DNA from: Azoarcus_F sp048158365
GTDB lineage: Bacteria > Pseudomonadota > Gammaproteobacteria > Burkholderiales > Rhodocyclaceae
Reading direction: 5' to 3' (one strand)
Assembly (NCBI GenBank): GCA_048158365.1
Contig: JBLLNL010000006.1
DNA: 64,000 nucleotides
The translations under genes and the position numbers were made by a program. The notes under the pieces are model-generated. The model was not told the DNA's origin and did not search any database. It saw only the letters and a list, made by a program, of their open reading frames with translations. Positions 14,814 to 25,241 of this stretch are shown piece by piece. Each line of letters opens with the position of its first letter. Position 1 is the first letter of the stretch.

Positions 14814-14960
14814 GTCGGAGCGTTTTTGCGGCAGCGGTTATCGAGGCGACGCATGATAACATTGAAGCTTAATGGCCTTCCGGCCCGTTCGGCATGACAG
14901 GCGACGAATCCGCCGTTGCAAGGTCGGCGGACGGGCGGAGCCCGTCCCTTGCCCCTCTCC

Positions 14961-16169
14961 ATGCGAAATTCATCGAGCGTGAATCCGAATCTCGACCGTC
15001 TCCATCCCTATCCCTTCGAGAAACTCCGCGCCCTGTTCGACGGGATCGTCCCCACGGCCGATCTGGCGCCGATCAGGTTGTCGATCGGCGAACCCCGTCA
15101 TGCGACGCCGGCCTTCATCATTCAGGCGGTGGCCGACAACCTGAGCGGCCTGGCGAGCTACCCGAGCACACAGGGCGGCGAAGCGCTGCGTGATGCGATC
15201 GCGGCCTGGCTGATGCGTCGCTACGGCCTGGCCACGGTCGATCCGGCGACCCAGGTGCTGCCGGTCACCGGTTCCCGCGAAGCGCTGTTCGCGTTCGGGC
15301 AGTGTGTGATCGACGGATCGCGCGCGAACGCAAAGGTGCTGTGTCCCAACCCCTTCTATCAGATCTACGAAGGCGCGGCCTTGCTGGCGGGTGCAACGCC
15401 GGTGTTCATCAATAATGTAGCCAATGAGGATTTCGGCTCCGATTTCGCATCGGTGCCGGCGTCGGTCTGGCCGGATGTACAACTGGTGTACGTCTGCTCG
15501 CCGGGAAATCCGACCGGACGGGTACTGACGCAGCACGAATGGAGCACCTTGTTCGAGTTGTCGGACCATCATGGTTTCGTGATCGCCGCCGACGAGTGTT
15601 ACTCGGAGATCTATTTCGACGACGACAAGCCGATCGGCGCGCTCGAGGCTGCACAGCGGGCGGGACGCAGCGATTTTCGCAACCTCGTCATGTTCTCGAG
15701 TCTGTCGAAGCGCTCGAACGTGCCGGGCATGCGTTCGGGATTCATCGCCGGCGACGCCCGGATTCTGAAATCCTTCCTGCGCTATCGGACCTATCATGGC
15801 TGCGCGATGAGCCCGACGATCCAGGCCGCGTCGGTCGCGGCATGGAACGACGAAGCGCATGTCCAGGAGAACCGTCGTCTGTATCGTCAGAAGTTCGACG
15901 CGGTCATTCCTGTTCTCGCGCCCCACCTCGCTGTCGCGCGACCCGAGGCCGGTTTCTATCTGTGGGCGCCGACGCCTGTCGCAGACACCGACTTCGCCCG
16001 ACGCCTGCAGGCTGAATATAATGTGACCGTTCTGCCAGGCAGCTACCTGGCCCGCGAGGCCGATGACATCAATCCGGGCGCCGGTTTCGTGCGCATCGCG
16101 CTGGTCGCCGAACTCGACCAGTGTGTCCAGGCCGCAGAGCGGATCGCGCACTTTTGCACCACCCTGTGA
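14961..16169 (+). CDS. dapC: Succinyldiaminopimelate transaminase DapC
   Basis: About 402 residues. It is a PLP-dependent class I/II aminotransferase making N-succinyl-L,L-diaminopimelate in lysine and peptidoglycan synthesis. The N-terminus LDRLHPYPFEKLRALFDG is diagnostic of DapC. PLP-site features are VYVCSPGNPTGRVL and FSSLSKRSNVPGMRSGF, with the Schiff-base Lys in SLSKRSN. I start at ATG 14961; GTG at 14979, starting VNPNLDRL, is an equally good alternative because many homologues begin MNP. dapD follows after 21 nt, so the two form an operon with pilU, dapE and prmB downstream. It is divergent from smc. Confidence 0.93.
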   Translation: MRNSSSVNPNLDRLHPYPFEKLRALFDGIVPTADLAPIRLSIGEPRHATPAFIIQAVADNLSGLASYPSTQGGEALRDAIAAWLMRRYGLATVDPATQVLPVTGSREALFAFGQCVIDGSRANAKVLCPNPFYQIYEGAALLAGATPVFINNVANEDFGSDFASVPASVWPDVQLVYVCSPGNPTGRVLTQHEWSTLFELSDHHGFVIAADECYSEIYFDDDKPIGALEAAQRAGRSDFRNLVMFSSLSKRSNVPGMRSGFIAGDARILKSFLRYRTYHGCAMSPTIQAASVAAWNDEAHVQENRRLYRQKFDAVIPVLAPHLAVARPEAGFYLWAPTPVADTDFARRLQAEYNVTVLPGSYLAREADDINPGAGFVRIALVAELDQCVQAAERIAHFCTTL

Positions 16170-16190
16170 CAATCACTGACGGAAACCCTC

Positions 16191-17012
16191 ATGCAAGAAA
16201 TCCAGAAGATCATCGATGAAGCCTTCGACAACCGTGCCGATCTGTCGCCAGCGTCCGCGCCCACCAAGGTCCGCGATGCAGTCGCCACCGTCATCGCGGG
16301 CCTGGATGACGGGAGTCTGCGAGTCGCCTCGAAGGTCGACGGCCAGTGGGTGGTCAACCAGTGGATCAAGAAGGCGGTGCTGATCTCCTTCCGCCTGGCA
16401 GACAATCAGGTCATGGCCGGGGGGGCGAACCAGTACTTCGACAAGGTGCCGACCAAGTTCGGTGACTACACGCCCGAGCAGTTCCGCGAAGGGGGTTTTC
16501 GGGTGGTCCCGCCCGCAGTCGCGCGCAAGGGCAGCTTCATCGCGAAGAACGTCGTGCTGATGCCGTCCTATGTGAACATCGGCGCGTATGTCGGTGAAGG
16601 CACGATGGTCGATACCTGGGCGACGGTCGGTTCCTGCGCGCAGATCGGCAGGAACGTGCATCTGTCGGGCGGCGTCGGAATCGGCGGCGTACTCGAGCCC
16701 GTGCAGGCGGGACCGGTCATCATCGAGGACAATGTGTTCGTCGGTGCGCGCTCCGAGGTGGTCGAGGGCGTCATCGTCGAGGAGAATGCGGTACTGTCGA
16801 TGGGGGTCTACATCGGCATGAGCACGAAGATCTATGATCGCGAGACGGGTGAAGTGCATTACGGACGCGTGCCTGCCGGTTCGGTCGTGGTGCCCGGCAG
16901 CCTCCCGTCGGCCGATGGCAAGTACAGTCTGTATTGTGCGGTCATCGTGAAGAAGGTCGATGCGCAGACCCGCGCCAAGACCGGAATCAACGAACTGCTC
17001 AGAGGCGCCTGA
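16191..17012 (+). CDS. dapD: Tetrahydrodipicolinate N-succinyltransferase DapD
   Basis: 273 residues, typical length. It transfers succinyl from succinyl-CoA to tetrahydrodipicolinate, the step before DapC. The left-handed beta-helix shows as hexapeptide repeats through about residues 100-235 ([20 protein letters not shown], then [19 protein letters not shown]). The C-terminus is normal. It lies 21 nt after dapC and 69 nt before pilU. Confidence 0.96.
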   Translation: MQEIQKIIDEAFDNRADLSPASAPTKVRDAVATVIAGLDDGSLRVASKVDGQWVVNQWIKKAVLISFRLADNQVMAGGANQYFDKVPTKFGDYTPEQFREGGFRVVPPAVARKGSFIAKNVVLMPSYVNIGAYVGEGTMVDTWATVGSCAQIGRNVHLSGGVGIGGVLEPVQAGPVIIEDNVFVGARSEVVEGVIVEENAVLSMGVYIGMSTKIYDRETGEVHYGRVPAGSVVVPGSLPSADGKYSLYCAVIVKKVDAQTRAKTGINELLRGA

Positions 17013-17081
17013 TCACGACACTTTGACGACCGTCGGGTCTGTTCCGGCGGCACCCGAATCCCGAACCGGAGAAGCGTGACG

Positions 17082-18260
17082 ATGATCTTCGAAAAACTGT
17101 TCCAGCTGATGGCCGAGAAACGGGCCTCCGACATCTACGTCTCCGCGGGCGCGCCGATTCATATCAAGATCGAGGGGCACACGGTACCGATCAATCAGCA
17201 GATCATGGATCCGGCCATGATCCGGAAGATGCTGTACGAACTCATCACGCCGGAGCAGGCGGCCAACTTCGAGAAGAAGCGTGAACTGAACATCTCGCAC
17301 GGAGTTCGCGATCTCGGCAACTTCCGCATCAATGCGTTCTGGCAACGAGGTAGCATCAGCATCGTCATGCGCTTCATCCAGAGCGACATCCCGACACTGA
17401 GCGAGCTGGGTCTGCCGGCGGTCCTCGCGGATATCGTGATGGAAAAGCGTGGACTGGTGCTGGTGGTCGGTTCCACCGGTTCGGGCAAGTCGACCACGCT
17501 GGCATCCATGCTCGATTACCGCAACCGCAATCGGTCCGGACACATCCTGACCGTCGAGGACCCGATCGAATACCTGTTCAAGCATCGCAAATCCGTCGTC
17601 AACCAGCGCGAAGTCGGCATCGACACCGAAAGCTGGGACGAAGCGTTGCGCAACGCGATGCGACAGGCTCCGGACTGCATCCTGATCGGTGAGATCCGGG
17701 ATCGCGAGACCATGGAAGCCGGTCTCGCCTACGCGCAGACCGGACACCTGTGTCTGGCGACCCTGCATGCAAACAACGCGTATCACGCGCTGAACCGGAT
17801 CGTGAACTTCTTCCCGCTCGAGAGCCGTTCTCTGCTCTATCTCGATCTGGCGGTCGCCTTGCGCTGCATCATGTCTCAGCGCCTGGTACGCAAGCCCGAC
17901 GGCACGCGGATCCCGTCGGTCGAGATCCTGATGAACACCCGCCACCTGTCCGAATTGATCGAACAGGGCGAGCTCATGGAGATCAAGGAGGCCATGGAGC
18001 AGAGTCTCGCGCCGGGCTCCCAGACGTTCGAGCAGGACCTGTTCAGGCTGTATCAGGAAAAAACCATCTCGCTGGACGAGGCGCTGGCCAACGCCGATTC
18101 TCCGACCAACCTGTCCTGGCTGATCAACAACGGCCAGTTCGGAAACGAGAACGCAAGCGAGGTAGAGAAGAGGCAGAACGCCAATCTCGAGTTCGATCGT
18201 ACGGAGACCGATGGCGCTTCGTTCCGGGAGTTCTCCCTGCACGTGGACAGGAACGACTGA
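17082..18260 (+). CDS. pilU: Type IV pilus retraction ATPase PilU
   Basis: 392 residues. This PilT-family secretion ATPase assists pilus retraction. Walker A GSTGSGKSTTLASML lies near residue 127; the Asp box/Walker B region includes LTVEDPIEYLF and DCILIGEIRDRETM; and the His box is TGHLCLATLHANNAYHAL. The length and the acidic C-terminal extension after about residue 345 fit PilU better than PilT. The ATG at 17082 has GGAGAAG seven bases upstream; the GTG at 17076 is too close to it. No pilT partner lies next to it: the gene sits between dapD and dapE. Confidence 0.9.
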   Translation: MIFEKLFQLMAEKRASDIYVSAGAPIHIKIEGHTVPINQQIMDPAMIRKMLYELITPEQAANFEKKRELNISHGVRDLGNFRINAFWQRGSISIVMRFIQSDIPTLSELGLPAVLADIVMEKRGLVLVVGSTGSGKSTTLASMLDYRNRNRSGHILTVEDPIEYLFKHRKSVVNQREVGIDTESWDEALRNAMRQAPDCILIGEIRDRETMEAGLAYAQTGHLCLATLHANNAYHALNRIVNFFPLESRSLLYLDLAVALRCIMSQRLVRKPDGTRIPSVEILMNTRHLSELIEQGELMEIKEAMEQSLAPGSQTFEQDLFRLYQEKTISLDEALANADSPTNLSWLINNGQFGNENASEVEKRQNANLEFDRTETDGASFREFSLHVDRND

Positions 18261-18307
18261 ACCCCGGACGCAGCAGCCGAGCCGGACCGATCCCCGAAAG
18301 CGCCTGA

Positions 18308-19525
<1,218 letters not shown>

Positions 19526-19526
19526 C

Positions 19527-20474
19527 ATGAGCGATCCGATCGACCTTCCGGACGATGAGCATGAACACGAACTCGGCCCGCTGGCCGAGTTGGTCACGTT
19601 GCGGGACTGGCTCCGGTACGCGGTGAGTCGCTTCAACCGCGAGAAGCTGTTCTTTGGCCACGGCTGCACGGACGCGTACGACGAAGCGGCCTGGTTGCTG
19701 CTGCATACGCTGTCGCTGCCACTCGAACGGCTGGAACCGTTTCTGGACGCCTGCATCACCGCCGAGGAACGCGAGACCCTGCTGGCAGCGATCGAGCGTC
19801 GCGTCGTCGAGCGTGTGCCGACCGCGTACATTACGCAGGAAGCCTGGCTGGGGGACTTCCAGTTCCATGTCGATGAGCGTGTGATCGTGCCGCGATCCTA
19901 CTTTGCCGAGCTCCTGGGCGAAGGCCTGGCACCATGGATCGCCGACGAGCATGCGGTGGAGAACGTCCTCGACCTGTGCACCGGCTCGGGCTGTCTGGCG
20001 ATCCTGATGGCGCACGTGTTCCCGAATGCGCACGTAGTGGGCGCCGATCTGTCGCCGGATGCGCTCGACGTGGCCCGCATCAACCGTGCGCGCTACGCGC
20101 TCGAGCAACGGATCGAACTGGTGCGCAGTGACGTGTTCGAAGGCTTGGCCGAACGACGCTTCGAGCTGATCGTCAGCAATCCGCCCTATGTCACCGCCGA
20201 CGCAATGGCGTGTTTGCCAGCGGAATATCTGCATGAACCTCGCATGGCGCTCGAGGCGGGCGCGGACGGACTGGACGTGGTCAGGAAAATCATCGCCCAG
20301 GCGCGGGCGCACCTGAGCGCCGACGGTGTACTTGCAGTCGAAGTGGGTCATAATCGCGCCATAGTGGATGCCGCATTTCCCGATCTGCCGCTGGTGTGGC
20401 TTTCGGCAGGCGCCACGCAGGATGCGGTTTTCGTCATTGCTGCAGCCGATCTTCCCGAAGAGCCCACCACGTGA
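19527..20474 (+). CDS. prmB: Ribosomal protein uL3 glutamine methyltransferase PrmB
   Basis: 315 residues. It is an SAM-dependent enzyme that methylates a glutamine of ribosomal protein L3. The C-terminal Rossmann domain has LDLCTGSGCLAILMAHVFP (SAM site) and the catalytic NPPY in LIVSNPPYVTADAM; the N-terminal helical domain precedes it. An acidic N-terminus (DLPDDEHEHELG) is unusual but carries no motif. The length and N-terminal domain favour PrmB over PrmC, which usually lies beside prfA. The start is one base after dapE. Confidence 0.92.
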   Translation: MSDPIDLPDDEHEHELGPLAELVTLRDWLRYAVSRFNREKLFFGHGCTDAYDEAAWLLLHTLSLPLERLEPFLDACITAEERETLLAAIERRVVERVPTAYITQEAWLGDFQFHVDERVIVPRSYFAELLGEGLAPWIADEHAVENVLDLCTGSGCLAILMAHVFPNAHVVGADLSPDALDVARINRARYALEQRIELVRSDVFEGLAERRFELIVSNPPYVTADAMACLPAEYLHEPRMALEAGADGLDVVRKIIAQARAHLSADGVLAVEVGHNRAIVDAAFPDLPLVWLSAGATQDAVFVIAAADLPEEPTT

Positions 20475-20545
20475 TGCCGCGCTTTGCCGCCACGGTCGGA
20501 CCGCTCATCGTCCGATCAGTTGACCAAGCCCAAGACGAGTGAGAC

Positions 20546-20989
20546 ATGATTGCCGAACGCCCGATCCTGCTGGTCGAAGACAACCCGGATGACGAGGCGC
20601 TGACGCTACGCGCTTTCGGCAAGAATGCTCTTGCAAATCCGGTCGTGGTCGCACGCGATGGAGTGGAGGCGATCGACTACCTGTTCGGGACGGGGGACAA
20701 TGCCGGCCGGGACAGGCATGTGATGCCGGCGGTGGTCCTTCTGGATCTGAAGTTGCCCCGCATCGACGGTCTCGAGGTGTTGCGGCGGATCCGGGCCGAC
20801 GAGCACACGACCCTCCTTCCGGTGGTCGTGCTCACCACGTCGGGTGAGCCGCGCGACATCGAGCAGGCCTATCAACTCGGCGCTAACAGCTATATCCGGA
20901 AACCGGTCGACTACCAGGATTTCGTAAAGTCGGTGAATGCGATCCTGAACTACTGGTTGCAGTTGAACGAGCCTTCCGCCAGCACCTGA
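20546..20989 (+). CDS. Stand-alone response regulator (Rcp1/CheY-like)
   Basis: 147 residues consisting only of a receiver domain. The acidic pocket is Glu11-Asp12 (ILLVEDNPDDE), the phospho-acceptor is Asp67 in VVLLDLKLP, with Thr97/Thr98 and Lys119 (YIRKPV). The NPDDE insert and the longer loop before the phospho-Asp resemble the Rcp1-type regulators paired with phytochrome-like kinases. No histidine kinase or output domain is encoded nearby, so the partner is unknown. It is 71 nt downstream of prmB and convergent with the glutathione peroxidase gene. Confidence 0.85.
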   Translation: MIAERPILLVEDNPDDEALTLRAFGKNALANPVVVARDGVEAIDYLFGTGDNAGRDRHVMPAVVLLDLKLPRIDGLEVLRRIRADEHTTLLPVVVLTTSGEPRDIEQAYQLGANSYIRKPVDYQDFVKSVNAILNYWLQLNEPSAST

Positions 20990-21020
20990 TCGGACACCCG
21001 GGGTGACGGCGGCCTGGGCA

Positions 21021-21543
21021 TCACACCCGGGGCAGGTCGCCTCCGACAGGCTCCCGGAGCAGTTCTTCGATCTTCGGCGAAAGTTCGTCTGGACGCGTCG
21101 TCGGCGCGAAGCGTCCGACCACCCGGCCTGTCCGGTCGACCAGGAATTTGGTGAAATTCCACTTGATCGCCTCGGTTCCCAGTACGTGCTGACGCGGTCA
21201 GGTACTTGAACAGCGGATGCGCGTCCGACCCGTTCACGTCGATCTTCGCGCTGACCGGAAAGCCGACATCGTACCGGGTGCGGCAGAACTCGGCGACTTC
21301 CTGGGCATCACCCGGTTCCTGACCGCCGAACTGATTGCACGGAAATGCGATCACCGAGAAACCGCGCGCCCCGTATGTCTGCTGGAGTTGCTGCAGGCCC
21401 TCGTATTGCGGCGTGAATCCGCACTGGCTTGCAGTATTCACGAGCAACAGCACATCCCCGTCGAACCTCGCCAGTGGCAACGGCTCGCCATCGATCGTGG
21501 CGATGTCGAACTCATAGACGCTTCCCTCACCCGGATTGGTCAT
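21021..21543 (-). pseudogene. Glutathione peroxidase-family gene with a frameshift
   Basis: The first frame gives a normal thiol peroxidase N-terminus: LLLVNTASQCGFTPQYEGL with the peroxidatic Cys, then VIAFPCNQFGGQEPG and HPLFKYLT. Just after [11 protein letters not shown] (around 21181-21190) homology jumps to another frame, which reads [19 protein letters not shown] and continues to [15 protein letters not shown] before stopping at 21021. The two parts join to about 170 residues, the expected length. The break could be a sequencing or assembly error or a recent mutation, since both halves are otherwise intact. The ATG is one base after iscX, so this is the last gene of the isc run. This is the Cys form, not a selenoprotein. 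Confidence 0.85.
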
Positions 21544-21544
21544 G

Positions 21545-21739
21545 TCATGCGACCTCGTCTATCCAGGCCTGCTGGATCGCTTCCAGAATGCGCTCACCGC
21601 AATGCTTCGGGTCGTCGTCGAACTCTGGTAGTGCGATCACCCAGCTCATCAGATCCACGAAGCTGACGCGCATCGGATCCACATCGGGATGCGCCTCGGA
21701 GAGCTGGATCGCGATTTCTCCCACTTCGGTCCATTTCAT
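21545..21739 (-). CDS. iscX: Fe-S assembly protein IscX
   Basis: 64 residues, the normal size. IscX binds IscS and modulates iron delivery or sulfur transfer in Fe-S assembly. The N-terminus KWTEVGEIAIQLSEAHPDVD and MRVSFVDLMSWVIALPEFDD are characteristic, as is the C-terminal AIQQAWIDEVA. It overlaps the upstream fdx stop by one base. Confidence 0.95.
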   Translation of the reverse strand: MKWTEVGEIAIQLSEAHPDVDPMRVSFVDLMSWVIALPEFDDDPKHCGERILEAIQQAWIDEVA

Positions 21740-22080
21740 CAGTGCTTCCCCTCACGTGCCATGTTGATCGTGTAGCGCGGAATCTCGATCACCAGCGGTG
21801 TGTCGGTGACCACCGCCTGACAGGACAGGCGCGACTGTGGCTCGAGTCCCCACGCCTTATCGAGCAGATCCTCTTCCTCTTCCTCCGCCTCATTCAGGGA
21901 CGCGAAACCCTCGCGCACGATGACATGACAGGTCGTGCACGCACAGGACTGCTCGCACGCGTGCTCGATCTCGATCGCGTTGGCCAGCAACCCGTTGCAC
22001 ACTGTCGTGCCCGGCTGTACGTCAATGACTGCGCCATCAGGGCACAGTTCGACATGGGGAAGAACGATAATTTGCGTCAT
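21739..22080 (-). CDS. fdx: Isc-type [2Fe-2S] ferredoxin Fdx
   Basis: 113 residues. This adrenodoxin-like ferredoxin supplies electrons for cluster assembly on IscU. The four cluster cysteines lie in [14 protein letters not shown] (first three, C-x5-C-x2-C using the outer cysteines) and LSCQAVV, with one additional Cys in the first motif. The ATG overlaps the hscA stop by 4 nt. It is part of the isc operon. Confidence 0.96.
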   Translation of the reverse strand: MTQIIVLPHVELCPDGAVIDVQPGTTVCNGLLANAIEIEHACEQSCACTTCHVIVREGFASLNEAEEEEEDLLDKAWGLEPQSRLSCQAVVTDTPLVIEIPRYTINMAREGKH

Positions 22081-23945
22081 ACCTCGATCTCATTCACCTT
22101 GCGACCGGTCAGCGCCGATCGAATGCTCTTGTCCATGCGACGGGCTGCAAACTCGTCGGTTGTGGCAGCCAGCGCGTCTATGCCGGTCTTGATGGCCCGA
22201 TGATCGCCACCGGTCTTCAGCGTCGTCAAGGCCGACATTGCAGCGTCGATGCGCTCGCGCTCCTTCGGATCCAGAAGCTCTCCATCCTTTTCGAGTGCAT
22301 GGGTGGTCGCCTCGAGCACGCGCTCGGCCTCCACGATCTGCTCCTGCAGCGCGCGTGCGTTCATGTCGTCGCCCGCGTGATCCATGCCCTGTCTGAGCAT
22401 GTCCGCAATCTCGTCGTCGCTCAGTCCATAGGAAGGCTTCACCAGCACACTGGCCTCGACGCCGGAAGACATCTCTCGCGCCGATACCGACAACAGACCG
22501 TCGGCGTCGACCTGGAACGTGACCCGGATGCGCGCCGCACCGGCGACCATTGGCGGAATCCCGCGCAGTTCGAAGCGCGACAGCGAACGACAATCGCTGA
22601 CCAGCTCACGTTCGCCCTGCACGACATGGAAGGCCATCGCGGTCTGGCCGTCCTTGAAGGTGGTGAATTCCTGCGCGCGCGCGATCGGTAGCGTGGAGTT
22701 GCGCGGGATGACCTTCTCGACCAGGCCGCCCATCGTCTCGAGACCGAGCGACAACGGAATCACGTCCAGCAACAGCCAGTCGTCGTCTTCCTTGCGATTG
22801 CCCGCGAGGATATTGGCCTGGATCGCGGCGCCGAGCGCGACGACCTTGTCCGGATCCAGATTGGTCAGCGGCTCCTGGCCAAAGAAGTCTGCAACTGCGC
22901 GCTGGATGTGGGGCATGCGTGTGGCCCCACCGACCATCACGACGCCCTTGACGTCTTCCGGTGCGAGACCGGCGTCACGCAGGACCTTGCGCATCGGCGC
23001 GAGCGTCTTCCGGACCAGATGCTCCGTGATGTTCGCGAACGCGTCGCGGGTGACCGTCAGGCCGATCTCCTCACCGGAATCGAGGCGCGCCTTGATCGAC
23101 GTCTCCTCGCAGACGGTGAGCTGTTCCTTGGCTTCACGCGCCTTCATCAGCAGCCGTCGGGCGTCTTCGCTCGACGGCGGCGAGATCTTGGCTTCGTCCA
23201 GGACCCAGCAGAACAGGCGGTGGTCGAAATCGTCGCCGCCCAGCGCACTGTCACCATTGGTTGCCAGCACCTCGAATACGCCGCGTGACAGCTTCAGAAT
23301 GGACAGATCGAAGGTACCGCCCCCCAGATCGTAGACCGCGTAGATCCCCTCGGACGCATTGTCCAGACCGTAGGCAACGGCAGCGGCGGTCGGTTCGTTC
23401 AGCAGGCGCAACACATTGAGCCCGGCCAGCCGTGCGGCGTCCTTGGTGGCCTGACGCTGCGCATCGTCGAAATAGGCCGGAACCGTGATCACCACACCGG
23501 TGAGTGGCCCGCCGAGACTGGCCTCGGCACGGGTGCCGAGTACTTTCAGGATCTCGGCCGACACCTCGACCGGACTCTTGACCCCCAGGACGGTGCGCAA
23601 CCGAACCATGCCTTCGGCGTCGAGAAAATCATATGGCATGGACTCGACATGTGCGACATCCTTCAGTCCGCGCCCCATGAAGCGTTTGACCGACATGATC
23701 GTGTTCTTCGGGTCGGTCGCGTGCGCGTGCACTGCCTTCTTGCCGACCGCGATCGTGCCTTCGGCAAGATAGTGAACGACCGATGGAAGCACCGTCGCAC
23801 CGGATTCGTCAGGCAGGCAGACCGCGATGCCGTTGCGCACGGTCGCGACCAGCGAGTTCGTCGTTCCGAGATCGATACCTGCGGCGAGTCTGTGCTTGTG
23901 CGGCTCGGCCGACATCCCCGGTTCAGCGATTTGCAGTAGCGCCAT
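22077..23945 (-). CDS. hscA: Fe-S assembly chaperone HscA
   Basis: 622 residues, full length. This specialised Hsp70 binds the LPPVK motif of IscU and, with HscB, drives cluster transfer. N-terminal [10 protein letters not shown] then [20 protein letters not shown] is typical. The ATPase domain includes [17 protein letters not shown]; the peptide-binding domain starts near residue 390 ([17 protein letters not shown]). It overlaps both hscB (1 nt) and fdx (4 nt). Confidence 0.97.
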   Translation of the reverse strand: MALLQIAEPGMSAEPHKHRLAAGIDLGTTNSLVATVRNGIAVCLPDESGATVLPSVVHYLAEGTIAVGKKAVHAHATDPKNTIMSVKRFMGRGLKDVAHVESMPYDFLDAEGMVRLRTVLGVKSPVEVSAEILKVLGTRAEASLGGPLTGVVITVPAYFDDAQRQATKDAARLAGLNVLRLLNEPTAAAVAYGLDNASEGIYAVYDLGGGTFDLSILKLSRGVFEVLATNGDSALGGDDFDHRLFCWVLDEAKISPPSSEDARRLLMKAREAKEQLTVCEETSIKARLDSGEEIGLTVTRDAFANITEHLVRKTLAPMRKVLRDAGLAPEDVKGVVMVGGATRMPHIQRAVADFFGQEPLTNLDPDKVVALGAAIQANILAGNRKEDDDWLLLDVIPLSLGLETMGGLVEKVIPRNSTLPIARAQEFTTFKDGQTAMAFHVVQGERELVSDCRSLSRFELRGIPPMVAGAARIRVTFQVDADGLLSVSAREMSSGVEASVLVKPSYGLSDDEIADMLRQGMDHAGDDMNARALQEQIVEAERVLEATTHALEKDGELLDPKERERIDAAMSALTTLKTGGDHRAIKTGIDALAATTDEFAARRMDKSIRSALTGRKVNEIEV

Positions 23946-24490
23946 CAGTGTTCCAGTGCCTCAAGGGCGTCGTCTATTTCGTGTTGCAGTTTTTCGATGA
24001 ACTTCAGGCGACGAACCGTCTCCGCGGCCTCGGCGAGATCCCGATCATCGTCGAAGCTTTGCGCCAGTGCGTCGAGAAGCCCGCGAGCATGCTGGCGCAG
24101 TCGATGGTGAAGTTGCTCCAGTTCTGCGCTATCGCCGGCACCACGCGCCTCCTCAACCGCTTCACGCCACTCCATCTGCTCCATCAGAAAGTCGGGCGAC
24201 ATCGCGGTATTGCTTTCCAGACCGCAGTCCACGCCTTCCAGTTCGAGCAGATACATCGCGCGCGGCAACGGTCTGCTCAGGGTCGTAAACGCCTCGTTGA
24301 CGCGCGTCGCCCATTGCATGGAGCGGCGCTTGTCGGCGTCCGGCAGATGTGCATGACGGTCCGGATGCACCTGGCTGTGCAACTCGTGGTAGGCGACCTC
24401 GAGTGCCTCGACATTGATTCGGAAGCGACGGGGCAGTCCGAACAGCTCGAAAAAATCCTTGCTCAGGTCCAGGCTCATCCAGCCATGCAC
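23945..24490 (-). CDS. hscB: Fe-S assembly co-chaperone HscB
   Basis: 181 residues. It is a J-domain protein stimulating HscA and delivering IscU. The J-domain HPD lies in [20 protein letters not shown]; a C-terminal three-helix IscU-binding domain follows ([14 protein letters not shown]). ATGs at 24490 and 24478 are both possible, the second giving [16 protein letters not shown]. It lies 4 nt downstream of iscA and overlaps hscA by one base. Confidence 0.95.
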   Translation of the reverse strand: MHGWMSLDLSKDFFELFGLPRRFRINVEALEVAYHELHSQVHPDRHAHLPDADKRRSMQWATRVNEAFTTLSRPLPRAMYLLELEGVDCGLESNTAMSPDFLMEQMEWREAVEEARGAGDSAELEQLHHRLRQHARGLLDALAQSFDDDRDLAEAAETVRRLKFIEKLQHEIDDALEALEH

Positions 24491-24494
24491 TCCA

Positions 24495-24818
24495 TCAGAC
24501 GTTGAAGCTTTCGCCGCAGCCGCACTCGTCCTTCACGTTGGGGTTGTTGAACTTGAAGCCCTCGTTCAATCCCTCGCGCACGAAATCGAGCTCGGTGCCG
24601 TCTATGTAGGGCAGACTCTTCGGATCGACGACGACCTTCAGTCCGTGGGTCTCGAACACCAGATCCTCGTCATGCGCTTCATCGACGAATTCCAGCTTGT
24701 ACGCCATGCCGGAGCAGCCGGTGGTACGCACGCCGAGGCGTATGCCCACACCCTTCCCGCGCTTGGCGATGAAGTTGGAGACATGCTGGGCCGCACGCTC
24801 GCTCAGTGTTACGCCCAT
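24495..24818 (-). CDS. iscA: A-type iron-sulfur carrier IscA
   Basis: 107 residues. It carries clusters or iron to apo-proteins. The three conserved cysteines are in [16 protein letters not shown] and the C-terminal [11 protein letters not shown]. The N-terminus [19 protein letters not shown] is typical. It lies 15 nt after iscU. Confidence 0.97.
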   Translation of the reverse strand: MGVTLSERAAQHVSNFIAKRGKGVGIRLGVRTTGCSGMAYKLEFVDEAHDEDLVFETHGLKVVVDPKSLPYIDGTELDFVREGLNEGFKFNNPNVKDECGCGESFNV

Positions 24819-24833
24819 CGGATCACCCCCGTT

Positions 24834-25217
24834 TCACTGTTCATGCTTCTTCTTGTAATCGGCGACCGCAGCCTTGATCGCATCCTCCGCCAGGATCGAG
24901 CAATGGATCTTGACCGGCGGCAGCGCGAGTTCCTCGGCGATCTGCGTGTTCTTGATGTCCAGCGCCTGATCGACGGTCTTGCCTTTCACCCATTCGGTGA
25001 CCAGCGAGCTCGATGCGATCGCGGAGCCGCAGCCATAGGTCTTGAAGCGGGCATCCTCGATGAGCCCATTCGCGCCGACCTTGATCTGCAGTTTCATCAC
25101 GTCACCGCAGGCCGGCGCCCCGACCATGCCGGTGCCGACCCCGTCGTCTTCCTTGCCGAACGAACCGACGTTGCGGGGATTCTCGTAATGATCCAGTACT
25201 TTCTCACTATAAGCCAT
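24834..25217 (-). CDS. iscU: Fe-S cluster scaffold IscU
   Basis: 127 residues. It is the scaffold on which [2Fe-2S] clusters are built. The three ligand cysteines lie in GAPACGDVMKLQ, TYGCGSAIASSSL and KIHCSILAEDAI; the HscA-recognition LPPVK is present directly before the last one. It lies 24 nt after iscS with a good ribosome-binding site (AAGGAG). Confidence 0.98.
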   Translation of the reverse strand: MAYSEKVLDHYENPRNVGSFGKEDDGVGTGMVGAPACGDVMKLQIKVGANGLIEDARFKTYGCGSAIASSSLVTEWVKGKTVDQALDIKNTQIAEELALPPVKIHCSILAEDAIKAAVADYKKKHEQ

Positions 25218-25241
25218 GATGTTTCTCCTTGTATGGGGGGG

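Noticed and set aside
13266..14897. A 543-codon antisense frame over smc
   Set aside because: It opposes the conserved N-terminal ATPase and coiled coil of SMC; composition artefact.
21430..21450. Selenocysteine form of the glutathione peroxidase
   Set aside because: The active-site codon is Cys in NTASQCGF; there is no in-frame TGA there. The interruption is a frameshift further downstream.
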